A DNA stretch of 64,000 nucleotides from assembly GCF_026107515.2 (NCBI RefSeq), contig NZ_JAPCHW010000007.1, forward strand, positions 124,001 through 188,000, written 5' to 3'. The stretch is from Glutamicibacter sp. MNS18. GTDB taxonomy: Bacteria; Actinomycetota; Actinomycetes; Actinomycetales; Micrococcaceae. A program made the position numbers and the translations under genes. Below are positions 18,488 through 26,403 of the stretch, piece after piece (the first letter of the stretch is position 1; each line of letters starts with the position of its first letter). The notes beneath the pieces are model-generated. The model had not been told where the DNA came from. It ran no database searches and was given only the letters and a program-made list of their open reading frames with translations.

Positions 18488-19558
18488 ATGAGTACTGACA
18501 GGCAGCGTGAGCCCAGCGAATTCACTTCGCGCAGCGCGCGCTACGGTGCGCAACGCCGCCGCAAGCGCAGGATCCAGGCCGTGATCCTTTCAGCCGTTGC
18601 CGTGGTTCTTGTCGCGGCATTGGGCGCTGGATACTACGTCTTCAGCCTGACCAACAAGTTCAATACCCAATCCAAAACCGTCTCACTGGCCATGACACCG
18701 GAACAGGAACGAGCCCGGCCAGTCAAGGACCCGGATGACGGTTCGATGAACATCCTGCTGCTGGGCGTGGATCACAGTGACGAAGCGGATCAGGGTGCCG
18801 ACTCCTTGACCGAAGCAGCCGGCCAGCGAAGCGATTCGATGATGCTGGTGCACATCCCGGAAGCCCGGGATGAAGTGTTCATCATGTCCATCGTGCGGGA
18901 CACGTGGATCGAAATCCCCGGGTACGGGATGAACAAGCTTAACGCTGCGGTTGCCCTGGGCGGTGTCCCCTTGCTGATGCAGACCATCGAAGGCACTTTC
19001 GATACCAAGATTGATCACGTGGCCATGATCGACTTCGAGGGGTTTCGGGAATTGAGTACCGCCCTCGGGGGAGTCGAGGTGGATAACGACTTCGCGTTTA
19101 CGGCACATGGTACGGAGTATTTCTACCCCCAGGGTCGAATAGTCCTTGAAGGAGACCGTGCCCTACGTTTCGTCCGGGAACGCAAGTCGTTCACCGATGG
19201 CGACTACCAACGTGTGCGGAACCAGCGGAAATTCATTGCAGCCGCCGTTGATCAATTGTTGGCCCCCGGGACACTGACCAATCCGGCCAAGGTGTACTCG
19301 CTGGTTGACACGGTCTCGCCGTATCTCACCTTTGACGAATCACTGGATGCCGCGACCATCGTCGGCCTTGGCATGCAGTTGAAGAACGTCTCGGCCGAGA
19401 ACCTGGTCATGTTCACCATGCCCACGGCCGGAAGTGCCACCAGTGCGGACGGGCAATCCATCGAACTGGCCAGCGAGCTGGCTGTGGCCCAAATCGGCTC
19501 GGCGCTGCAAAACGATACAATGGCTGACTACCTAGAGCAAAATCCACCACCCGACTAA
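18488..19558 (+). CDS. LytR-CpsA-Psr (LCP) family glycopolymer ligase, second copy
   Basis: A 356-residue LCP protein built like the one at 9995: basic N terminus (RRRKRR), one membrane segment (about residues 36-58), then the LCP domain with NILLLGVDHS, RSDSMMLVHIP, SIVRDTWIEIPG and FVRERKSFTDGDYQRVRNQR. The ATG at 18488 follows GGAGGATAG; an in-frame start at 18422 is rejected because it overlaps the galU terminator. Its place directly before the exporter genes suggests it attaches the polymer made by this island to peptidoglycan. Confidence 0.92.
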   Translation: MSTDRQREPSEFTSRSARYGAQRRRKRRIQAVILSAVAVVLVAALGAGYYVFSLTNKFNTQSKTVSLAMTPEQERARPVKDPDDGSMNILLLGVDHSDEADQGADSLTEAAGQRSDSMMLVHIPEARDEVFIMSIVRDTWIEIPGYGMNKLNAAVALGGVPLLMQTIEGTFDTKIDHVAMIDFEGFRELSTALGGVEVDNDFAFTAHGTEYFYPQGRIVLEGDRALRFVRERKSFTDGDYQRVRNQRKFIAAAVDQLLAPGTLTNPAKVYSLVDTVSPYLTFDESLDAATIVGLGMQLKNVSAENLVMFTMPTAGSATSADGQSIELASELAVAQIGSALQNDTMADYLEQNPPPD

Positions 19559-19702
19559 AGGCTCTATGGGACATTGCGAGATGATTCACCAAGTCTCCCG
19601 TCGGAGCTTGACGAGTGATTTCGGAAGAATCAACTAGACTTTGAGCTGTCCCGACAGACCACACTTTCTAATTTTGTGCACCACCAGAGGAATTCATAAG
19701 TC

Positions 19703-20551
19703 ATGACAGTTGCCAAGATCGCCGAAGAACACGGCCTGCACCGTGTCGGCGCGCGTCCGTCATTGGGCGACTATCTGAAGCAAACCTGGGAACGCAGGAC
19801 CTTCATCTACGAGCTGGCCAAGGCCCGTGTGCAGTCCCAGAACCAGCGCAACCGCCTGGGCATGATCTGGGTAGTGCTCAAGCCGACCCTCAATGCCCTG
19901 ATGTATGGGTTCGTGTTCGGGATCCTGCAAGGTGACCGGAGACCTGAGAACTTCCCGGTGTTCGTGGTCATCGGTGTGTTCCTCTTCGAGTTTTTCTCCA
20001 CCTCCATGAACGGAGGAGCCAAATCAATCACCGGGAATACCTCGCTGGTCCAATCCCTGGCTTTTCCGCGGTTGACCCTGCCGGTGGCCCAGATCACACA
20101 GAACGTGCTGACTCTCATGCCGATGGTCGTGGTGATGTTCATCTACGCGATGATTCTGGGCACCTGGCCCACCTGGTCTTGGCTTTTGATCATCCCGCTC
20201 ATCGCGGTGTTCACCGTGTTCAATATGGGTGTTGCCCTGGTCTGCGCCCGGATTACCGTGCATATTCGTGACTTTACCCAGATCCTGCCGCTGATCAGTC
20301 GTGTGCTCTTCTACACCTCCGGTGTTTTGTTCAGCGTTGACCGGATCTTGGGGATGTGGCCGTGGATGGTGACGGTATTCGATTTCCACCCGATCTACCA
20401 GACTCTGAGCATTGCGCGAGGCGTGATCATGGATACCGAGCCCTATGATCCGATGGGTTGGGTCGTGGTTTCCGTATGGGCCATACTCCTGCTGATTTTC
20501 GGCATGGTGTACTTCTGGAAGGCAGAGGAGCGTTACGGTCGTGCCAATTAG
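19703..20551 (+). CDS. Wall polysaccharide ABC transporter permease (Wzm/TagG type)
   Basis: Membrane subunit of an ABC-2 type polysaccharide/teichoic acid exporter. The 282-residue protein has the family entry segment YELAKARVQSQNQRNRLGMIW and roughly six hydrophobic segments, with ISRVLFYTSGVLF and FNPIYQ-like DFHPIYQTL near the end. It is expected to pair with the ATPase encoded next; the two genes overlap by 11 bases. ATG at 19703, with a GAGG stretch about 12 bases upstream. Substrate is inferred from the neighbouring glycosyltransferases. Confidence 0.9.
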   Translation: MTVAKIAEEHGLHRVGARPSLGDYLKQTWERRTFIYELAKARVQSQNQRNRLGMIWVVLKPTLNALMYGFVFGILQGDRRPENFPVFVVIGVFLFEFFSTSMNGGAKSITGNTSLVQSLAFPRLTLPVAQITQNVLTLMPMVVVMFIYAMILGTWPTWSWLLIIPLIAVFTVFNMGVALVCARITVHIRDFTQILPLISRVLFYTSGVLFSVDRILGMWPWMVTVFDFHPIYQTLSIARGVIMDTEPYDPMGWVVVSVWAILLLIFGMVYFWKAEERYGRAN

Positions 20552-21419
20552 TTTTGAGGATTTGATCAATCCGAACCTCCACCCCGAATACGAGCCGGAG
20601 CCGATATTCAGTGACGACACCTCGTTTATCGACATTGTCGAACCGGCACAGCAGGTCACCCCCGAACTGCAGATCGACCCTTCGCGTAATCCCGTCGTGA
20701 TCGTTGACGATCTCCACGTGAAATACCAGGTCTACTCATCGGGCAAGGCCGCCGGCAATGCCGGAGCCAGACGCCTGCTGCAGTCCAAGGTCAAGGGCAT
20801 GCGTACGGTGCATGCACTGAAAGGGATTTCGTTCGTAGCCTACGAGAACGAATCGATCGGTGTGATCGGGTCGAACGGCTCCGGAAAATCCACGCTGCTA
20901 CGCGCCGTGACCGGCCTGACCCCTCCGTCCGACGGGGCCGTTTATGCCAGGTCACGCCCCAGTCTGTTGGGTGTGGGCGCAGCGCTGATCCCGGATCTTT
21001 CCGGCGACAAGAACATTACCCTGGGCGGACTGGCTCTGGGATATAACCGTGCCCAAGTCGAGAATATGCGCCAGGACATCACCACCTTTGCCGAACTTGA
21101 GGAATTCATCGACCTGCCGATGCGCACTTATTCCTCCGGTATGAGTGCGCGTTTGAAATTCGCAATTGCCGCTTCCAAGCAACATGACATCCTCATCGTT
21201 GACGAAGCGCTTGCGGTGGGCGATGCCAGATTCCGCAAAAGGTCCGAAGCCAAGATCCGTGAGATCCGCGAAAACGCCGGTACGGTATTCCTCGTGTCCC
21301 ACTCCATGAAATCCATCAGGGATACCTGCAACCGGGTCATCTGGATTGAAAAGGGTGTCCAAAAAATGGACGGGGATCCGAACACCGTCATCAAGGCCTA
21401 CGAGAAATTCAAGAAATAA
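20541..21419 (+). CDS. Wall polysaccharide ABC transporter ATPase (Wzt/TagH type)
   Basis: ATPase partner of the preceding permease, 292 residues. After an acidic N-terminal extension of about 55 residues it has the Walker A motif GSNGSGKSTLL, the signature YSSGMSARLKFAIA and the Walker B ILIVDEALAVGD, then the switch histidine in LVSHS. It ends soon after the ABC fold, so it lacks the C-terminal carbohydrate-binding domain that Wzt proteins of capped O-antigens use to recognise chain ends. GTG start at 20541. Confidence 0.92.
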   Translation: MPISFEDLINPNLHPEYEPEPIFSDDTSFIDIVEPAQQVTPELQIDPSRNPVVIVDDLHVKYQVYSSGKAAGNAGARRLLQSKVKGMRTVHALKGISFVAYENESIGVIGSNGSGKSTLLRAVTGLTPPSDGAVYARSRPSLLGVGAALIPDLSGDKNITLGGLALGYNRAQVENMRQDITTFAELEEFIDLPMRTYSSGMSARLKFAIAASKQHDILIVDEALAVGDARFRKRSEAKIREIRENAGTVFLVSHSMKSIRDTCNRVIWIEKGVQKMDGDPNTVIKAYEKFKK

Positions 21420-21422
21420 TAC

Positions 21423-22460
21423 ATGACTGAACTACCCGGCGTGTCATATGTCATGCCCGTACTCAACGAATCCGCGTACCTTGAAGAAGCGGTGTCATCC
21501 ATCCTGAACCAGGATTATCCCGGGCAGAAGGAACTGGTGCTGGCCTTGGGGCCAAGTACCGATGACACCAATGACGTAGCCCGGCGCCTGGCCGAAAAGG
21601 ATGAACGCATCATCCTCGTGGATAACCCCAAGGGACGGACACCTAGCGCCTTGAACCTGGCGGTTGAAGCGTCCACGATGCCGGTGATCGCCCGGGTTGA
21701 TGCACATAGCGAGCTTCCCCGGAACTACACCAAACGAGGTGTGGAGACACTGTATCGGGTCGGAGCCTATGACGTGGGTGGGCTGATGGACGCCCGCGGA
21801 CGCACCCCCTTGCAGCGGGCTATTGCGGCGGCATACAACTCACCATTCGGCTTCGGTGGAGCCGCCTACCACTCCGGCGCACCCGAAGGGCCGGCCGAGT
21901 CCGCGTACCTGGGGATTTTCCGTCGCGAGGTTTTCGAGGACATCGGGATGTATGACGAATCCATGTGGCGGGCCCAGGATTGGGAGCTGTGCCATCGGAT
22001 CCGCTCCGCCGGGCACAAGGTCTGGTTCGATCCCGAGCTGAAGGTCGGGTACTACCCCCGAGAGACATTCAGCGCGCTGGCCGCACAGTCCTTTGCCTCC
22101 GGGACCTGGCGCGCCGAAATCGCCCGCCGGTATTCCAATGGCCAATCACTGCGCCATGCGCTGCCACCCTTGATGGTCGCCGGGGTGACGGCAGGATCCA
22201 TTGCTGCGATCGTTGCCTCCTTCGTTAATGGGACACGAAACCCTGTGGCCAAGCGTGCGCTGGCGGCACTATCGCTGGCGCCGGCCCTCTATGGCGCCTT
22301 CGTGGCCGTCGCCGGCCTAAAGAGCAACGCCTCGACACTGAAGGAGAAAGCACTCACTGCGGCCGTGTTCCCCTCGATCCACTTCCCCTGGGCCATCGGC
22401 TACATTCGCGGCCGGGTGTTCGGCGCCCAGGGAACCGTGGACAAGGGCAGGGTCAAATAA
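21423..22460 (+). CDS. GT2 glycosyltransferase (ExoA-like)
   Basis: Family 2 glycosyltransferase of 345 residues. The GT-A domain (about 1-230) shows VSYVMPVLNESAYLEEA, ARVDAHSEL as the metal-binding acidic motif and a later acidic site in RAQDWELCHRIRSAG. The last 110 residues carry two or three hydrophobic segments, as in ExoA-type enzymes, so it is probably membrane-bound. It starts 3 bases after the ATPase gene and ends 1 base before the CDP-alcohol transferase, so all are likely one transcript. Sugar and linkage unknown. Confidence 0.85.
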   Translation: MTELPGVSYVMPVLNESAYLEEAVSSILNQDYPGQKELVLALGPSTDDTNDVARRLAEKDERIILVDNPKGRTPSALNLAVEASTMPVIARVDAHSELPRNYTKRGVETLYRVGAYDVGGLMDARGRTPLQRAIAAAYNSPFGFGGAAYHSGAPEGPAESAYLGIFRREVFEDIGMYDESMWRAQDWELCHRIRSAGHKVWFDPELKVGYYPRETFSALAAQSFASGTWRAEIARRYSNGQSLRHALPPLMVAGVTAGSIAAIVASFVNGTRNPVAKRALAALSLAPALYGAFVAVAGLKSNASTLKEKALTAAVFPSIHFPWAIGYIRGRVFGAQGTVDKGRVK

Positions 22461-22461
22461 T

Positions 22462-23280
22462 ATGAGCGTGGATCGGCCCAAGAACCCCACACTGGATCAA
22501 CTGCGCGAAATCTGCCAACCGCCTGAAGTCCGTGCGCGCCGCAACGCCGAACACTGGACCGCCGAGTTGTACCTGCGGCACATCTCCATCTACCTCACCT
22601 CGATCCTGGTGCGGACCAGGATCAGCGCCAACGGCGTGACCGGATTGATGATTCTCTCGGGTTGGTTGATGTCGCTGGCACTGTTGATCCCCGGGATCTG
22701 GGGTCCGCTGCTTGCGGTGTTCTTCTCCCAGCTGCAGCTCTACTTCGACTGTTCGGATGGTGAAGTGGCCCGCTGGCGCGGTACCCAGTCACCCAAGGGC
22801 ATCTTCATCGACATGGTGGGACACCACACCACCGAGGCGTTGATCCCGATCGCACTGGGGTACCGGGTGTTCATGGAACTGTCCGGTGATGCCTCGACGG
22901 AATCCCAGGCTTGGCCAACGCTGTTCATGGCGGCCTGTCTTTCGGTGCTGCTGGTGCTCAACCGTTCGCAGTCGCTCATGGTTCACGCGGCACGCGGCAT
23001 GGCCGGGTTGGGCAAACTTCCGGACACCGCTGCCGCGCGTTCGGTACCCACCACTTCCCTGGTGGGACGACTGCGTTCGTTGGCCCGGTTCCTGCCCTTC
23101 CACAAGTTGCTGCACGCGGTCGAGCTGGGCCTGGTCATTCTGGCATGTGCCGTGGTTTCGGCGATCTTGGGTACCCCCGGAATTGCCGAGAAGTGGATGA
23201 TCTGGATCTTGCTGCCGGCTACCGTGCTGGTGAATATCGGCCACTTCCTGTCCTCCATGGCCTCATCGCGCCTGAAGTAA
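22462..23280 (+). CDS. CDP-alcohol phosphotransferase-family membrane protein with altered motif
   Basis: Integral membrane protein of 272 residues with the CDP-alcohol phosphatidyltransferase fold. The signature reads D96-xx-D99-G100-xx-A103-R104-x8-G113-xxx-D117-xxx-H121, matching the canonical motif except that the fourth aspartate, the proposed catalytic base, is His121. About six hydrophobic segments are visible. It sits between glycosyltransferase genes, two genes upstream of the TagD-type gene, so a wall-polymer substrate such as CDP-glycerol is more likely than phospholipid synthesis; this is inference. I recall similar variants in other actinobacterial wall clusters. Confidence 0.82.
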   Translation: MSVDRPKNPTLDQLREICQPPEVRARRNAEHWTAELYLRHISIYLTSILVRTRISANGVTGLMILSGWLMSLALLIPGIWGPLLAVFFSQLQLYFDCSDGEVARWRGTQSPKGIFIDMVGHHTTEALIPIALGYRVFMELSGDASTESQAWPTLFMAACLSVLLVLNRSQSLMVHAARGMAGLGKLPDTAAARSVPTTSLVGRLRSLARFLPFHKLLHAVELGLVILACAVVSAILGTPGIAEKWMIWILLPATVLVNIGHFLSSMASSRLK

Positions 23281-23315
23281 CCCAAGATCAGTTCAGCTAC
23301 CAAGGGACCAGCAGC

Positions 23316-24203
23316 ATGACACCTGAAAGCAAACCCACCGTCGGGGTTGTGGTACTCACCATGGGGACACGTCCCGCCGAGTTGCGTCGCGCCCTGGACT
23401 CGCTGCTGGCACAGGAAGGCGTAACCGTTGACGCGGTGGTGGTCGGAAACGGTTGGGATCCGGTGGATATCCCTTCGCCGATTCGAACCCACTTCCTGCC
23501 CGAGAACCTGGGAATCCCCGCGGGACGCAATGCCGGTGTCCCACACGTCAGCGGTGAGTACCTCTGTTTCCTGGATGACGATTCGTGGTTCCTAGACACC
23601 GATTTCCTGATCAGCGCCATCCAAAGGTTCAATCGGTATCCGAAGATGGGGTTGCTGCAGCCCAGGATTACCGACCCGTATCGAGACGACGACCCAACAA
23701 GGTGGATCCCGCGGTTGAACAAGAGGACCGCTACCGAACCCAGCAAGGTCTTCCATGTGGGGGAGACCTGCCTGGTCATGCCCCGGAAGGTCTTCGACCA
23801 GACCGGTGGGTGGGCTGGTGGATTCTGGTACGCACATGAGGGAATCGAGTTGGCCTGGCGGGTCTGGGATACCGGAAATTATGTCTGGTATGCCGGCGAC
23901 ATGCGTATCGGGCATCCGGTCGTCGATCCACGCCGGCACGATGAGTTCTATCGCCTTAACGCACGTAACCGGGTCTGGCTCGCTCGACGGAACCTGCCCG
24001 CACCCCTGCGCTGGATCTATTCGGTGAATTGGATGTTGGTTGAATGCCTACGTTTGCGGCGGAACAAGTCGGCCGTACAACAGTACCTTTCGGGATGGCG
24101 AGCCGGTTGGAAAGGTAGCCCGTGGTATCAGACACCACGCCAAAAAATCAGTTGGCGAACTGTTGGGCGTATGGGGTTAGCCGGACGTCCACCGGTTCTC
24201 TGA
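23316..24203 (+). CDS. GT2 glycosyltransferase
   Basis: Cytoplasmic family 2 glycosyltransferase of 295 residues. It has the N-terminal VGVVVLTMGTRPAELRRAL, the segment ENLGIPAGRNAGV and the metal motif LCFLDDDSWFLD; the acceptor-side segment is FWYAHEGIELAWRVWD. No membrane segments are seen. The ATG at 23316 begins the domain; the frame is open back to 22911 but would overlap the preceding gene. The stop is followed by a 63-base gap before the TagD-type gene. The sugar transferred is unknown. Confidence 0.87.
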   Translation: MTPESKPTVGVVVLTMGTRPAELRRALDSLLAQEGVTVDAVVVGNGWDPVDIPSPIRTHFLPENLGIPAGRNAGVPHVSGEYLCFLDDDSWFLDTDFLISAIQRFNRYPKMGLLQPRITDPYRDDDPTRWIPRLNKRTATEPSKVFHVGETCLVMPRKVFDQTGGWAGGFWYAHEGIELAWRVWDTGNYVWYAGDMRIGHPVVDPRRHDEFYRLNARNRVWLARRNLPAPLRWIYSVNWMLVECLRLRRNKSAVQQYLSGWRAGWKGSPWYQTPRQKISWRTVGRMGLAGRPPVL

Positions 24204-24266
24204 TTTAGCGTTATTTGCTACATCCACTAAATTAGTACTGTTACAAAGACTTCGGAGGTTTACGCA

Positions 24267-24725
24267 TTGAAAACGGTTCTCACCTACGGAACATTCGACC
24301 TTTTCCACATCGGGCACCTGAATATCCTGAAGCGGCTGAAGGAAAAGGGCGATCGACTGATTGTCGGTGTTTCAACTGATGAATTCAATGCCATAAAGGG
24401 CAAGAAGCCAGTAGTGCCTTTCGACCAGCGCATCGAGATCGTGCGCGCCATCCAATATGTCGACGAAGCGATCCCGGAGGACAATTGGGAACAGAAGCGC
24501 CTGGACATTGCCAAGTACGGGGCCAACGTCTTCGGAATCGGTGAGGACTGGAAAGGCAAATTCGATGACCTCGGCGACGAAGTAGAAGTTGTCTACCTGC
24601 CAAGAACCAGTGGGATTTCGACCACCGAGATGAAACGGATCCTCAGTGCATTCGACGAACGCCATGTCGCGTCGCTCAAGGACACCTTGGACACCCTGAG
24701 CCAGATCGTCAAGGAACTGAGCTAG
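24267..24725 (+). CDS. tagD: Glycerol-3-phosphate cytidylyltransferase (TagD type)
   Basis: Predicted to form CDP-glycerol from CTP and glycerol-3-phosphate. The 152-residue protein has YGTFDLFHIGHLNIL with the HxGH nucleotide-binding motif and PRTSGISTTEMKR, the RTxGISTT motif of the TagD/cytidylyltransferase family. It starts at TTG 24267, supported by GGAGG about 8 bases upstream. The donor would suit teichoic-acid-like glycerol-phosphate units, yet no intact TagB/TagF enzyme is encoded here. A related D-glycero or ribitol-type substrate cannot be excluded. Confidence 0.9.
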   Translation: MKTVLTYGTFDLFHIGHLNILKRLKEKGDRLIVGVSTDEFNAIKGKKPVVPFDQRIEIVRAIQYVDEAIPEDNWEQKRLDIAKYGANVFGIGEDWKGKFDDLGDEVEVVYLPRTSGISTTEMKRILSAFDERHVASLKDTLDTLSQIVKELS

Positions 24726-24819
24726 GACAAAAGACGCGGACTTTTCCGTCACCCCAGCCGGTCAGCCCGGGTATACGATGGCAGATGCCGCCGGCACTCT
24801 GTGGCGTCGGCTTCATAAA

Positions 24820-24863
24820 CCCTAGAGAGTCCCTAGTAGTCCCCTAGGGAGTCCCTAGAAGTC
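24820..24863. repeat. Four 11-bp tandem repeats with a CCCTAG core
   Basis: The units are CCCTAGAGAGT, CCCTAGTAGTC, CCCTAGGGAGT and CCCTAGAAGTC at 24820, 24831, 24842 and 24853, exactly 11 bases apart. The first six bases are identical in all four. They lie in the 221-base gap between tagD and the first Stealth gene. Confidence 0.85.
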
Positions 24864-24946
24864 TCGGTGTCGGCGCGGGAAAGACGCCATCTTCCCGGTT
24901 GGACAGCGTACTATCAGGTTGTTGTGTGGTCGTAAGTGGCCGGATC

Positions 24947-26332
24947 ATGGGGATACAACGGGAAAAGTTTAGGTGGTTGGACGTGTTTGAAGGATGGCGG
25001 GGTCGACTGGGGCGTGCAGTCCCGGACCAGTTGCTTCGCAGGCACCTGTCCTCAAAGCTCAGGGCGATGGACAGCAGCAAGGGGCAGTTAACGATCAGGG
25101 AGCTGAGGGAACGGAATCTCGAAGGCTCCACGGCAATCGCCCGAACCCTGGGACTGACATTTACCGAAGACCCAAACAGCTCCACTTCATGCGTCAGCCA
25201 GGACGATTGGCCAAGTTTCCGCCGCGAATTGCAACGCGCCGGGTATGCCTGTGACCGTATCCAGGAGCAGCACTCCTATGCCGCAGGATCCGCGTGGAGC
25301 ATTTCGCACACCGCCGACTCGGGCTTTCGGGGGGCAGGCGCGCTCTGGCAAGTTTTTCCAGGCACTTTGATCCCTTGCGCTGATGCGCAGGACTTCGTCG
25401 GCACAATTGACGTGGTCTACACATGGGTGGACTCCTCGGATCCCAAATGGGCTGCAGACTATCGGTATGCCCGTGAACAAGCCGGTCGCCCGGTAGACGA
25501 GAGCTCCACGGATATGGCCCGCTTCACTTCGCGTGACGAGTTGCTCTTCTCCTTGAGGTCCCTGGAAATGAACCTGCCCTGGGTCAACCACGTTTACCTG
25601 GTAACGGCCGGTCAGAAGCCGGCGTGGCTCGCTGAATCCCACCCCAAGCTAACGCTTGTGGATCACCGCGAGATTTTCACCGATCCTAACGAATGTCTGC
25701 CAACCTTTAATTCCCATGCCATCGAATCGCAATTGGTCAACATTCCGGGTTTGAACGAAAACTTCATCTACGTCAATGATGATGTGTTTTTTGGCCGGTA
25801 CCTGTTTCCGAATACGTTCTACGGGCCTGCTGGTCAAGCCAAGTACTGTCTGGCAACGGGTCACTTCGCCAGTGCGGCGAACCAGGAGCTTCCGGTGAAC
25901 CGCGCCGCGGCAAATAACCGCGAGCTGGTGGTTGAACGGTTCGGACGAACTACCTCACGTAAGTTCCAGCATGTTGCCCATCCACAACGCATGCAGGTCC
26001 TTCAAGGAATCCAGAAGCTGTATCCCGAGCGTTTAGCCCAGATCGCACGCCAGCGATTCCGCTCTGACACCGATTTGTCCATCCCTTCCTCTTTGGCCCA
26101 TCAATTCGCAGCCCGCTTGGGCCTGGGATTTCCCAATAAAGTCAACTACCAGTATGTGGACATAGGTTCGGACTCTTTTTACCTCGACATGCTGCGCCTT
26201 GCCCGCAATCCGGGACTGGACATGTTTTGCCTCAACGAGGTGCTCAAGGTGGATGACGAGTTAAACCGTGGCCCCATCGTCCGCGACCTTCTTGAATCCA
26301 AGTTTCCGGTCAAATCCTCCTTCGAAAAGTAG
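24947..26332 (+). CDS. Stealth-family sugar-phosphate transferase, copy 1
   Basis: Stealth proteins are hexose-1-phosphate transferases that build phosphodiester-linked polymers. This 461-residue protein has CR1 (IDVVYTWVDSSDPKW, about residue 154), CR2 (RFTSRDELLFSLRSLEMNLPW with VYLVTAGQKPAWL and LPTFNSHAIE), FIYVNDDVFFG, and a CR4-like end, LESKFPVKSSFEK. The first 150 residues are not recognisable. The start is uncertain: the ATG at 24947 is used, but the frame is open to a TTG at 24899 and neither has a good ribosome-binding site. A paralogue starts at 28409. Confidence 0.88.
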   Translation: MGIQREKFRWLDVFEGWRGRLGRAVPDQLLRRHLSSKLRAMDSSKGQLTIRELRERNLEGSTAIARTLGLTFTEDPNSSTSCVSQDDWPSFRRELQRAGYACDRIQEQHSYAAGSAWSISHTADSGFRGAGALWQVFPGTLIPCADAQDFVGTIDVVYTWVDSSDPKWAADYRYAREQAGRPVDESSTDMARFTSRDELLFSLRSLEMNLPWVNHVYLVTAGQKPAWLAESHPKLTLVDHREIFTDPNECLPTFNSHAIESQLVNIPGLNENFIYVNDDVFFGRYLFPNTFYGPAGQAKYCLATGHFASAANQELPVNRAAANNRELVVERFGRTTSRKFQHVAHPQRMQVLQGIQKLYPERLAQIARQRFRSDTDLSIPSSLAHQFAARLGLGFPNKVNYQYVDIGSDSFYLDMLRLARNPGLDMFCLNEVLKVDDELNRGPIVRDLLESKFPVKSSFEK

Positions 26333-26403
26333 CACGTTGAGCGCGAACTCCACCGCCTGTGGAGACCTGGGGAGCCGGTATTTTTAAAGGGAAGGTTCGG
26401 TAG

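Noticed and set aside
24726-24946. CRISPR array or insertion-sequence end suggested by repeats
   Set aside because: Only four 11-base units without spacers of CRISPR length, no cas genes and no transposase; treated as tandem repeat.
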